Positions 55,904-64,000 of a stretch of 64,000 bases of DNA are shown in pieces. Origin of the DNA: Myxococcus hansupus (GTDB lineage Bacteria > Myxococcota > Myxococcia > Myxococcales > Myxococcaceae); contig NZ_CP012109.1 of NCBI RefSeq assembly GCF_000280925.3, forward strand, positions 2,376,501 to 2,440,500. The letters run 5' to 3'. The translations under genes and the position numbers were made by a program. Below the pieces are notes generated by a model, which saw only the letters and a list, made by a program, of their open reading frames with translations, ran no database searches and was not told the origin of the DNA. The first letter of the stretch is position 1, and each line of letters begins with the position of its first letter.

Positions 55904-58165
55904 ATGATGAAGCACTTCTCGTTGATTAGCCGGCGCTCGTTCCTGGAGGGCCTGAACCTGTCGGTGGGCGGGCTCGCGCTGGGTGTCTTCTCCGGCGGCG
56001 CCGCGGTGGCGGCCGCGGGCGCTCCCTCCACGAAGCCCGCTCCGGGGCTGAACCCGAATGTGTTCGTCCACGTGGCGCCGGATGGCGAGGTCACCATCGT
56101 CTGCGCCCGGTCGGAGATGGGGCAGGGCGTTCGCAGCTCGCTGCCGGTGCTCGTCGCGGACGAGATGGGCGCGGACATGGCGCGCGTGAAGGTGGTCCAG
56201 GCCGTGGGCGACAAGGTCTACGGCGACCAGAACACGGACGGCTCCAGCAGCGTGCGCGGCGTGTATGACGACATCCGCCGCATGGGCGCCACCGCGCGGG
56301 AGATGCTGGTGGCCGCCGCCGCCCGCCGCTGGAAGGTGAAGCCGGACGCATGCGAGGCCCGGGACCACGCCGTCTTCCTCCGGGGGAGCGAGCGTTCGCT
56401 GGGCTTCGGGGCGCTGGTGGCGGACGCGTCCAAGCGGGCCGTTCCCAAGGAGTCCACCGTCAAGCTGCGGCCCAAGAACGAGCTGCGCATGGCGGGCCGG
56501 CCGATGCCGCTGCTGGACGGCCCGGCCTACGTGACGGGCACCGCGGTGTTCGGCGCGGACATCCGGTTGCCGGGCATGCTCATCGCCGTGGTGGCGCGGC
56601 CCCCCGTGGTGGGCGGCAAGGTCGTTCGGTTTGATGCCACCCGTGCGCTCGCCGTCCCCGGCGTGAAGAAGGTCCTCGAGCTGCCCGCGCCGAAGCCGCC
56701 CTACACGTTCCAGTTCTGGGGCGGTGTCGCGGTGCTCGCGGACAACACCTGGGCGGCGATGCGCGGGCGCGAGGCGTTGGACATCACGTGGGATGACGGC
56801 CCGAACGCCTCCTACGACTCCACCACGTACCGCGAGCAGTTGACGGCTTCGATTCGCGCGCCCGGGACGGTGGCGCGCAACGTGGGTGACGTCGACGCGG
56901 CGCTGGCGTCCGCGGCCCGCGTCGTCGAATCCGAGTACCACGTCCCACACCAGTCCCACGTGCCCATGGAGCCGCCCGTGGCCCTGGCCCGCGTGGAGAA
57001 CGGCCTGTGCGAGGTGTGGGCGCCCACGCAGCATCCGCAGGCCGCGCGCAGCGTGGCGGCGGCGACGTCCGGGCTCCCCGAGGACAAGGTCACCGTCAAC
57101 GTGACGTTCCTGGGCGGCGGCTTCGGCCGCAAGTCCAAGGCGGACTTCATCGCCGAGGTGGTGTGGCTCGCGAAGGAGACCGGCGTTCCGGTGCGCGTGC
57201 AGTGGACGCGCGAGGACGACGTCCGTCACGACTACTACCACTCCGTCAGCGCGCAGCAGCTCACCGCGGGCCTGGATGCCTCGGGCAAGGTCATCGCGTG
57301 GCGGCACCGCACGGCGTTCCCACCCATCGCCTCCACGTTCGGCCAGGCGACGCGGCCCAGTCCGTCGGACCTCCAGCAGGGCGTGCTCGACCTGGCGCTC
57401 TCGGTGCCCAACGTCCGCGCGGAGACCTGCGAGGCGCCGCCCCACGTGCGCATTGGCTGGCTTCGCTCCGTCTACAACATCTTCCACGCCTTCTCGGTGA
57501 ACTCGTTCGTGGACGAGCTGGCGCACCTGCGGGGCACGGACTCGCGCGACATGCTCCTGGAGGTGCTCGGGCCGCCGCGCGTGGCCACGCTCCAGGAGTT
57601 GGGCATCTCCGCGCTCCGGAACTACGGCGCGTCGGTGGAGGACCACCCCGTGGACGCGGGGCGCCTGAGGGGCGTCATCGAGCGCGTCACGGCGAACGCC
57701 GGTTGGGACGCGCGGAAGCAGCATGGCCGGGCGCTCGGGCTCGCGGCGCACCGCAGCTTCCTCAGCTACGTGGCCGTGGTGGCGTCGGTGGTGAAGGACG
57801 ACAAGGGCCGGATTCGCGTCGACGAGGCGTGGATTACGGTGGACGCCGGCACCATCCTCAATCCGGAGCGCGTGCGCTCGCAGATGGAGGGCTCCATCAT
57901 CTTCGGCATGAGCATCGCGCTGCACGGCGCCGTCACCATGAAGGGCGGCGTGACGGAGCAGTCGAACTTCCGCGACCTCAAGCTGGTCCGCATCGGCGAG
58001 GCGCCCCGGAAGATTCACGTGGACATCGTCCCCAGCGAGCTGCCGTCCGGCGGCGTGGGTGAGCCGGGAGTGCCGCCGGTGGCGCCAGCCATCGCGAACG
58101 CCGTCTTCGCGCTGACGGGGACGCGCATCCGCGAGCTGCCCATCTCCCGCACCTTCTCTGTCTGA
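55904..58165 (+). CDS. iorB: Molybdopterin-binding large subunit of an IorB-type hydroxylase
   Basis: Encodes 753 residues. It has a Tat signal (ISRRSFLEGLNLSVGGLALG), fitting export of the folded holoenzyme with its [2Fe-2S] partner. The body is the xanthine-dehydrogenase-type molybdenum-binding domain: GQGVRSSLPVLVADEMG, FLGGGFGRKSKADF, and the active-site Glu in VGEPGVPPVAPAI (E720). It catalyses hydroxylation of a carbon next to N or of an aldehyde. No FAD subunit gene is nearby, as expected for IorAB-like enzymes, and the upstream cytochrome lipoprotein supplies the electron route. Confidence 0.9.
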   Translation: MMKHFSLISRRSFLEGLNLSVGGLALGVFSGGAAVAAAGAPSTKPAPGLNPNVFVHVAPDGEVTIVCARSEMGQGVRSSLPVLVADEMGADMARVKVVQAVGDKVYGDQNTDGSSSVRGVYDDIRRMGATAREMLVAAAARRWKVKPDACEARDHAVFLRGSERSLGFGALVADASKRAVPKESTVKLRPKNELRMAGRPMPLLDGPAYVTGTAVFGADIRLPGMLIAVVARPPVVGGKVVRFDATRALAVPGVKKVLELPAPKPPYTFQFWGGVAVLADNTWAAMRGREALDITWDDGPNASYDSTTYREQLTASIRAPGTVARNVGDVDAALASAARVVESEYHVPHQSHVPMEPPVALARVENGLCEVWAPTQHPQAARSVAAATSGLPEDKVTVNVTFLGGGFGRKSKADFIAEVVWLAKETGVPVRVQWTREDDVRHDYYHSVSAQQLTAGLDASGKVIAWRHRTAFPPIASTFGQATRPSPSDLQQGVLDLALSVPNVRAETCEAPPHVRIGWLRSVYNIFHAFSVNSFVDELAHLRGTDSRDMLLEVLGPPRVATLQELGISALRNYGASVEDHPVDAGRLRGVIERVTANAGWDARKQHGRALGLAAHRSFLSYVAVVASVVKDDKGRIRVDEAWITVDAGTILNPERVRSQMEGSIIFGMSIALHGAVTMKGGVTEQSNFRDLKLVRIGEAPRKIHVDIVPSELPSGGVGEPGVPPVAPAIANAVFALTGTRIRELPISRTFSV

Positions 58166-58172
58166 GCCGTGC

Positions 58173-58227
58173 TGGGGCCTCGTCTCGAGGCCCGCTTCCG
58201 GTGCCCGCCTGACGTCGCGGGCACCGG
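58173..58227. terminator. Tandem hairpins between convergent genes
   Basis: Two perfect inverted repeats lie in series: GGGCCTCG/CGAGGCCC (58175-58193) and CCGGTGCCCGC/GCGGGCACCGG (58198-58227). They separate the iorB stop from the convergent lipoprotein gene. Confidence 0.7.
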
Positions 58228-58236
58228 CGTGGCGCG

Positions 58237-59235
58237 TCAGATTTCGTGCCAGGTCTGCTCGTAGACGACGACCTTGAACGACCTCGGGAAGAGGATGACG
58301 AACAGGGAGCGCTTGTTGTCGCCGTTGGGGCCCGTGGAGAACTCACGGTAGTAGCGCTTCACCTGAACGTTCTCCGTGCCATTGCCGTAGGTGGCGAGGA
58401 TGGCCGGGTGCAGCGGGGTGAACATCGAGAACATGAGGGATTCGAAGCCCGCGTAGGTCAGCGTCTCCGGGGTCGGGTAGCTCCGGTAGCCGCGGTACTG
58501 GCCCCGGGCCAGGATGGCGGCGGCCGCCGCGTCCAACGTCGTCTCCCCGGAGTAGGGCCACGCGAAGTCGAACGCCGTCAGGTACCCGATGGCGTCCTCG
58601 CGCACGGAGTTGCCCGCGTCCAGCACGGACTGGAGGTTCGCGGTGATGGGGCTCTGCACCAGCGCGGAGATGTAGTTCGCCGGCGCGGACGGCGGGTTGG
58701 ACAGACACGTGCCGCCCATGCAATCCACCGCCAGCCGGAACTGCTTGCCCGCGGGGTTCGCGAAGCCAACGACGGCCAGGTACTCGCCGCCGTGGGGGAA
58801 GGTCATCAGGCCAATCTTGCTGAGCTGGCCGTAGCCGGCGTCGTCATCCTGGGCCAGCACGGCGGTGCCGTAGCTGCCGTTGGCGTCCTTGGGACCGTAC
58901 AGGAACAGGCCCGTGTCCAGGTACATGGAGCTGCCCAGGTGGGTGATCTCGAACTTGAGCTGCGCGCCCGCCTGCACCTGGACGCGGTAGCCGTAGTAGT
59001 GGCTGGACACGGTGGGCGCACCCTCCTGCAGGGCGCTTCCCACCGCGATGTCGCCCATGCGCATCAGGCTGTCCGCGATGTTGCCGCTGGGCGGCACGGG
59101 AGGCGCGGCCACGAGGGACTGCGCGCTCTCGCGGACGACGTCCTCGGCAGCAGCTTCTTCGGGGGCTCCGCCGCAGGCGCTCAGCAGGCCCACCGGCATC
59201 ATCCACAACAACGCTGCCTTCAAGCTCCGACGCAT
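58237..59235 (-). CDS. Lipoprotein with a PPC-like beta domain, unknown function
   Basis: Encodes 332 residues from the ATG at 59235. The signal SLKAALLWMMPVGLLSAC lipidates Cys21. Residues ~75-165 resemble a bacterial pre-peptidase/PPC-type beta domain (YYGYRVQVQAGAQLKFEITH, GEYLAVVGFANP). The C-terminal half (SALVQSPITANLQSVLDAGN...) is unassigned and ends in a probable beta segment. It is divergent from the flavin reductase gene. Confidence 0.75.
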   Translation of the reverse strand: MRRSLKAALLWMMPVGLLSACGGAPEEAAAEDVVRESAQSLVAAPPVPPSGNIADSLMRMGDIAVGSALQEGAPTVSSHYYGYRVQVQAGAQLKFEITHLGSSMYLDTGLFLYGPKDANGSYGTAVLAQDDDAGYGQLSKIGLMTFPHGGEYLAVVGFANPAGKQFRLAVDCMGGTCLSNPPSAPANYISALVQSPITANLQSVLDAGNSVREDAIGYLTAFDFAWPYSGETTLDAAAAAILARGQYRGYRSYPTPETLTYAGFESLMFSMFTPLHPAILATYGNGTENVQVKRYYREFSTGPNGDNKRSLFVILFPRSFKVVVYEQTWHEI

Positions 59236-59443
59236 CGTGACATCCTCGTGTGAGTGGCGGAGGCCGGACGCATTCGCGAGGGCCTCCACTCTGGGTGTGG
59301 GCGCCCATATGCCACGGAGTTACGTTGAATTCATGTAAACTCAGTGTTGGTGGGTATTCTGTGCCCCTGTCAGCACAGCAACATCCCGCCAATCTATTGG
59401 CAGGTGTGATGACAGGTGGGCGGAGCGCCTGTATCCAGGGTGC

Positions 59444-59944
59444 ATGATGCAGAGCACTCCAGGCGGTGTGGACGCCCGCGGCTTTCGGGATGCGATGGCC
59501 CGTTGGGCCAGCGGCGTGGCCGTGGTGGCGGTCCGGGACGCGGAAGGGCTGCGCGCGACGACGGTGAGCTCCTTCAGTTCACTTTCCCTGGAGCCGCCGT
59601 TGGTGGTGGTGGCGCTCTCCCAGGCCTCGCGGACCTTGACGCGGGTGGAGGCCGCGGGCGGCTTCACGCTCAGCGTCCTGTCCTCCGCCCAACGTTCCAT
59701 CTCCGTGAAATGCGCCCGAGGCGAACTGGATGCGCATCTCTTCGATGATGACGCCTTCGTGCGGGACAGTCTGATGGGGCTGTCCTGCGTGGTGCATGGC
59801 CTCCATCGTCACGGTGACCACACGCTCATTGTCGGCCGCGTCACACGCCTTCATGAGGGACGTCCGCAAGAGCCCCTTCTTTATTGGGAGCGCGGATATC
59901 GAACCGTGACCTCGTTGCTTCCGTCTGATACCGATTGCGCCTGA
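59444..59944 (+). CDS. FMN flavin reductase (DIM6/NTAB family)
   Basis: Encodes 166 residues. The split-barrel flavin reductase signature is present: FRDAMARWASGVAVVAVRDAEG, TVSSFSSLSLEPPLVVVALS, and VVHGLHRHGDHTLIVGRV. It should reduce FMN/FAD with NAD(P)H for a monooxygenase or for iron release. It lies 24 bp upstream of sodB, and both could be part of an oxidative-stress unit. Adjacent starts are ATG ATG; I take the first. Confidence 0.88.
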   Translation: MMQSTPGGVDARGFRDAMARWASGVAVVAVRDAEGLRATTVSSFSSLSLEPPLVVVALSQASRTLTRVEAAGGFTLSVLSSAQRSISVKCARGELDAHLFDDDAFVRDSLMGLSCVVHGLHRHGDHTLIVGRVTRLHEGRPQEPLLYWERGYRTVTSLLPSDTDCA

Positions 59945-59968
59945 CTCTCACTCCGAAAGGAAACGACC

Positions 59969-60550
59969 ATGCCGTTCACGCTGCCTGAACTGCCGTACAA
60001 GAAGGACGCGCTCCAGCCGCACATGAGCGCGGAGACGCTTGAGTTCCACCACGACAAGCACCACGCCGCCTACGTCAACAACCTGAACAAGCTCCTGGAT
60101 GGCAAGGCGGAGGCGAACAAGTCGCTGGAGGAGATCATCCTCAGCAGCGACGGTGGCGTCTTCAACAACGCCGCGCAGGTGTGGAACCACACCTTCTTCT
60201 GGAACTGCATGAAGCCGGCTGGCGGCGGCAAGCCGACGGGTGAGCTCGCGGCGGCCATCGACCGTGACTTCGGCTCCTTCGACAAGTTCAAGGAGGAGTT
60301 CTCCACCGCAGCGGCCACGCAGTTCGGCTCGGGCTGGGCCTGGCTGGTGCTGGAGGGTGGCAAGCTCAAGGTCACCAAGACGGGCAACGCCGACCTGCCG
60401 ATGAAGCACGGCCAGAAGGCCCTGCTGACCATCGATGTGTGGGAGCACGCCTATTACATCGACTACCGCAACTTGCGCCCCAAGTTCATCGAGACGTTCC
60501 TGACGCACCTCGTGAACTGGGACTTCGTGGCCCAGAACCTCAAGGGCTAG
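59969..60550 (+). CDS. sodB: Superoxide dismutase, Fe/Mn type
   Basis: Encodes 193 residues with GAAAGGAAA upstream. Metal ligands are in place: TLEFHHDKHHAAYVNN (His27), QVWNHTFFW (His74) and DVWEHAYYIDY (Asp and His). QFGSGWAWLV favours the Fe enzyme, but metal choice cannot be settled from sequence. It dismutates superoxide in the cytosol. Confidence 0.95.
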   Translation: MPFTLPELPYKKDALQPHMSAETLEFHHDKHHAAYVNNLNKLLDGKAEANKSLEEIILSSDGGVFNNAAQVWNHTFFWNCMKPAGGGKPTGELAAAIDRDFGSFDKFKEEFSTAAATQFGSGWAWLVLEGGKLKVTKTGNADLPMKHGQKALLTIDVWEHAYYIDYRNLRPKFIETFLTHLVNWDFVAQNLKG

Positions 60551-60605
60551 GTCCCTTCGGTCGCCCACGCACGGCGGTACTCGCTGGCCTGGGCGGCCTC
60601 GGCAA

Positions 60606-62900
60606 TCATCCGAGGCCGCTCAACTCGATTCGCCCCTCCACCCCCACGCCGAGCTTCACCTGGGGGGGAGTGCTGGAAGATTGAGCCGCCAGCCACTGCG
60701 AAAGGGGCGCCACCACGTGTTGCTCCACGGCACGCTTGAGTGGCCTTGCCCCGTAGCGAGCGTCGAAGCCGACGCGCGCCAGATGCTCCACCACGTCCTC
60801 CCCGAACGTCACCGTCACCCCTCGGCGGCGGAGCCCCTCGCGAGCGAGGGCGGCTTCCAGCGTGCGCCGGGCGAGTGACGCGATGACGTCCGGCGTGAGC
60901 GCGCGGTAGGGCACCACCCGGTCCAACCGGTTCAGCAGCTCGGGCCGGAAGAAGGCCGCCGCGGCGCCCAGGTAGTGCGCCTCACGCTCCCGGACGCCGG
61001 GCTCTCCAAATCCCAGCGAGCGCCCGGCGCTGTCCGCGCCCAGATTGCTCGTGAGCAAGACGACGGTGTTGCGGAAGCTGACGGTGCGGCCCGTGGCGTC
61101 GGTGAGGCGGCCTTCGCCCATGACCTGCAACAGCAGGTCATGGACGCCCGGGTCCGCCTTCTCGACTTCGTCCAGCAGCACCACGCCAAAGGGCTGCTCG
61201 CGGACGCGCCGTGTCAGGCTGCCCTGTTGGCCTCCGGCGTCCCCCACCAGGCGCGCGGCGCTGCCTGGCGCGGCGTACTCCGCCATGTCGAAGCGCGCCA
61301 GCCGGGCCACGTCGCCGAACAGGTACTCGGCCAGCGCGAGCGCCGACTCCGTCTTGCCCACGCCCGTGGGACCCAGCAGCAGGAAGGCCCCCAACGGACG
61401 CGCGGGGTCCGCGAGGCCCGTCTTCAAGGTGACGACCAGGTTGCGCAGCAGGAGGGTGGCTTCGTCCTGGCCCACCACGCGCTCCCGGAAGCGGCGCAGC
61501 AGCGCGTCCGGGTCCAGGCGGATGGCCGTGTCCACCAGCTCGCGCGGGTACCCGGTCCGGGTGCAGAAGGCGCGCGTCACCGAGGCGGCGTCCACCTCAC
61601 CTGCGGTACAGGGCTCCGTGCTGGCGGCGCGCAGCAGGGACACCGCGCCGCCGGGCGAGGGCCCCGCGCCGAAGCGCTCCGTGAGTTCGTCAGCGCGGTC
61701 CAGTGCCTCCGGCATGAAGCGCACCTTGCGCGCGCGGCCCACCCGGTGCGAGGCCTGCTGCAGCGCGGTGCGGGCCGAATGCGGTGAGAGGGGCGCCACG
61801 GCGATGTGCCGGAGCGCTTGCAGGAACGCCGCGTGGGTCCGCTCCGCGCGGGCCACGTCCTCCGGCGTCGCCTCCAGGATGAGGGAGACCTCGCCGCTCT
61901 CCAGCGCGGGCAGCAGTTGCCGCGCCACATCCAAGCCCGTGTCACCGCCGCCCAGCGAGAGCAGCTCCGACAGGCTGTCCAGGTGCAGCACGGCCCGGCG
62001 GATTCGCAGGGCCTCCACCATCTGCTTCACGCGCTCCTGCCACTGCCCCAGGTAGCGCATGCCCGCCATGATGCGGTTGCCGGAGGAGCTGTAGACCTCC
62101 ATCCCGAGAAGGGGCGAGCCCTTCGTGGCCGCCTCCGCGCGCTGAACGAGTTCATGGACCAGGGCCGTCTTGCCCACGGACGACGGGCCCACCAGGAGCA
62201 CGCTGGCGCGGGTGCGCGAGGTGACGGCCTCCGCGAGCCGGGACACCTCTGTGTCTCGCTCCCATGCGCGCTCCAGCAGGCCCGCGCGGGCTTCCTCGTT
62301 GAGGCACCGGCTGGCTTCCGCGAGGCCCGGTGGTGGCGCCTGGCGCCGCTGCGGCTTCACCGAATCACCAGCGCGGGCGCGCGGCGTGTCCCGGAAGCGG
62401 ACCGGCACCGACAGGGTCTCCACCTGCTCCTCGCCCACGTAGGCCAGCGCCCTCAGCCGGTCGAGCGGCGCGAGGTAGAGCTCGTGACGGACCAACTCCT
62501 CGACGTAGGGCTCCAGGTCCGCCTCGTCGTACAGCGTCCCCTGGACATCCACGCGCGGTACCCACACCCGCAGGGACCGGTGACCTGAAGCTTCCTTGCG
62601 GGGCGCGCGGGATTTCGCCCCGTGCGTCAGCACGGTGAGCCGCAAGGGGACCGACAGCATCTTCCCGTGTTCGAGCGCGCGCACGGTCAGCGTCGTCCTC
62701 CGCTGACGCAAATCGCTCCAGTGCGTCTCTTCGTCCCAGAGTTCTCCTCGCTTGAGGAGCCGGCCCACCACCGCCGCGATGTCGAGCCGCGCGGCGTTCA
62801 GCGTCGGCGCGAAGGACGCCAGGTGTGGATGGGTGAGGACATGCGCCGCCACGCCCAGTCCGGGATAGGTGCGCACGAAGAGGTGGACGTTCTTTTCCAT
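60606..62900 (-). CDS. Double-AAA Clp-like ATPase with a novel N-terminal domain
   Basis: Encodes 764 residues from the ATG at 62900. Residues 1-200 form an uncharacterised beta-rich domain in place of Clp_N repeats. The first AAA has Walker A GPSSVGKT (238-245), but its Walker B-like segment is VLHLDS (~304-309), lacking the usual Glu. The second AAA is canonical: GPTGVGKT (510-517), VVLLDEVEK (573-581), sensor LLTSN and a Clp D2-small C-terminus (YGARPLKRAVEQHVV). There is no long middle domain. It is coupled to the gene upstream (stop TGA, one base, ATG). It is probably a remodelling ATPase for a partner complex rather than a house-keeping Clp. It converges on sodB. Confidence 0.82.
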   Translation of the reverse strand: MEKNVHLFVRTYPGLGVAAHVLTHPHLASFAPTLNAARLDIAAVVGRLLKRGELWDEETHWSDLRQRRTTLTVRALEHGKMLSVPLRLTVLTHGAKSRAPRKEASGHRSLRVWVPRVDVQGTLYDEADLEPYVEELVRHELYLAPLDRLRALAYVGEEQVETLSVPVRFRDTPRARAGDSVKPQRRQAPPPGLAEASRCLNEEARAGLLERAWERDTEVSRLAEAVTSRTRASVLLVGPSSVGKTALVHELVQRAEAATKGSPLLGMEVYSSSGNRIMAGMRYLGQWQERVKQMVEALRIRRAVLHLDSLSELLSLGGGDTGLDVARQLLPALESGEVSLILEATPEDVARAERTHAAFLQALRHIAVAPLSPHSARTALQQASHRVGRARKVRFMPEALDRADELTERFGAGPSPGGAVSLLRAASTEPCTAGEVDAASVTRAFCTRTGYPRELVDTAIRLDPDALLRRFRERVVGQDEATLLLRNLVVTLKTGLADPARPLGAFLLLGPTGVGKTESALALAEYLFGDVARLARFDMAEYAAPGSAARLVGDAGGQQGSLTRRVREQPFGVVLLDEVEKADPGVHDLLLQVMGEGRLTDATGRTVSFRNTVVLLTSNLGADSAGRSLGFGEPGVREREAHYLGAAAAFFRPELLNRLDRVVPYRALTPDVIASLARRTLEAALAREGLRRRGVTVTFGEDVVEHLARVGFDARYGARPLKRAVEQHVVAPLSQWLAAQSSSTPPQVKLGVGVEGRIELSGLG

Positions 62901-62901
62901 G

Positions 62902-64000
62902 TCAGTCGTGTCCCTGGGTGGGCTTCCGGAGCACCCGCGCGGCCCAGGCGTGCGCCTCCACGGGCCGGCGCCCGCTCGCCACATGCGTGAGCTCGGTCGA
63001 GTTGTGAGGGCGCCCGGTGGTGACTCCGCCAGGGCCCCGCAGGATGACGTGGCTGTTCGCGGCCACTGACGCGGTGCCGCTCCTTCGTCCTTCGCGTTCG
63101 GCGGCGCGCTCGGCATCCCACGCCTTCACCACGCGGGGCACGTCTTCCAGGCCTTGTACGTCCTCGGGCAGATGCTCCACCCGGACCAGGACTTGTCGCG
63201 GCCCATCGCCCTGGACGAGGTCCACCAGTGCATAGCCCCGCAGGGGCGCGAGCACCTCGCGCAGCCCGACGGCCGACATCCGCACGGTGACACGCCGCAG
63301 CTCCAGGTCGTCGGCCCGCTCGTCTCCATGGCGGAACCACTCGGTGCGCCCATCGGCGTGGACGGCCTCCAGGTACATCGCCGTCTCCGCGAGGGCGAAG
63401 GGAAGGGAGTTGGTCACGGTCCACACCGCGGAGGGCGTGGCGTCTCCGAGCCCCTCCACCAGCACCGTCACGGCGTCCGTTCCCCGTGCCACGTGCTCGA
63501 GCTGATGTTCGACCCAGGCGGCTTCGTCGCGGAGGGCCAGCACCCGGGGGCGTGCGCGCCGGAGCTGCTCCTCGTTCGAGATGGGCAGCGGACGCTCTTC
63601 ATAGACAGTCCGCTGACGCAGGCCCAGGTGGCCCACCTGGTTCGAGTAGGAGGTAATCACTTGCTTCACGGTGGACTCGGGCGCCCGCGCTTCCTGGTAG
63701 TCACGTGGTGCCAGTTCGTACTCGCGAATGTCCGTGGCCTCGAGCGCGAGCAGGCGCAGTCGCTCCTCCAACTCCCGGGCCTCGGACGAGCCCTCCGCGG
63801 ACAGCAACGCCGCCAGCCGCGCGCCGGTCTCCTCGAGCAGGCTGGAGACCTCCGCCAGTGTCCAGGACGAGGCCGGCCGCTCCGGTGTCCACGCTGGCGC
63901 GTTGGCCAACAACTCCACCGACACCCGCATGTCGTCGCCGTTCCGCAGCAACTCCACGCGCGCGAGGTCGTCCGCGCTCCGCCGTATCAGGTGATGGGCC
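62902..64000 (-). CDS. Uncharacterised partner of the Clp-like ATPase (5' partial)
   Basis: The frame is open to the window end, so the start lies beyond 64000; an internal GTG at 63957 is not taken as the start. The visible ~365 residues are soluble, helix/strand mixed, with SSWTLAEVSSLLEETGARLA, QVITSYSNQVGHLGLRQRTV and a repeated beta-rich C-terminal half. No domain is recognised. The stop is separated by one base from the ATPase ATG, so the two are translationally coupled and likely work together. Confidence 0.7.
   Translation of the reverse strand, partial: AHHLIRRSADDLARVELLRNGDDMRVSVELLANAPAWTPERPASSWTLAEVSSLLEETGARLAALLSAEGSSEARELEERLRLLALEATDIREYELAPRDYQEARAPESTVKQVITSYSNQVGHLGLRQRTVYEERPLPISNEEQLRRARPRVLALRDEAAWVEHQLEHVARGTDAVTVLVEGLGDATPSAVWTVTNSLPFALAETAMYLEAVHADGRTEWFRHGDERADDLELRRVTVRMSAVGLREVLAPLRGYALVDLVQGDGPRQVLVRVEHLPEDVQGLEDVPRVVKAWDAERAAEREGRRSGTASVAANSHVILRGPGGVTTGRPHNSTELTHVASGRRPVEAHAWAARVLRKPTQGHD

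Overview
The window is GC-rich delta-proteobacterial (Myxococcota) chromosome, most likely Myxococcaceae (Myxococcus, Corallococcus or Pyxidicoccus). The basis is two genes of the myxobacterial gliding (Glt) machinery, several myxobacterial-type lipoproteins, a paralogous RelA/SpoT-like protein and an exported GH6 cellulase.

Layout. 1-14.1 kb: the giant TPR protein GltI (AgmK), open at the window start and split by a one-base frameshift, followed by GltJ (AgmX; zinc ribbon, GYF domain, TM segment, TonB-like C-terminus). 14.2-18.6 kb: a Cys-rich lipoprotein, a MORN-type secreted protein, a cryptic RelA/SpoT-fold protein and an Ig-like lipoprotein, mostly separated by strong hairpins. 18.8-20.9 kb: ffh and tRNA-Leu(UAA).

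20.9-40.1 kb: a decayed prophage or integrative element in the 3' end of the tRNA. Minus-strand genes form a lysogeny/replication module: tyrosine integrase, excisionase, RuvC-like resolvase, family A DNA polymerase, small conserved protein, SNF2-type helicase, Cas4-like PD-(D/E)XK nuclease, DNA methyltransferase and VirE/D5-like ATPase. No capsid, tail or lysis genes are visible. Integrase, methyltransferase and VirE each carry an in-frame stop; polymerase and VirE also carry frameshifts. Inserted between these genes, always on the plus strand, are five unrelated cargo genes: an unknown protein, an AlbA_2/Schlafen-type protein, a GIY-YIG nuclease, a small secreted protein and a lipoprotein. 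Two of them have their own terminator hairpin. The AlbA_2 gene is split by an IS701-type element with a TTAA duplication, which is itself split by an apparently intact IS3 element. A ~35-bp motif recurs four times, next to cargo or gene starts. Fragments of a second helicase and a second integrase at 39.5-40.1 kb point to remains of a second related element.

40.1-64 kb: normal chromosome. It holds a DUF6289-like lipoprotein, an exported pirin, RecQ, a LysR regulator, a saccharopine-dehydrogenase-like enzyme, an amidase, a GH6 cellulase lipoprotein, a DHA2 efflux pump and a glycine-zipper protein with a neighbour. These are followed by a zinc-finger ClpC, a di-haem cytochrome lipoprotein with an IorAB-type molybdenum hydroxylase, a lipoprotein, a flavin reductase, Fe/Mn superoxide dismutase, and an unusual double-AAA Clp-like ATPase coupled to an uncharacterised gene that runs off the window end.
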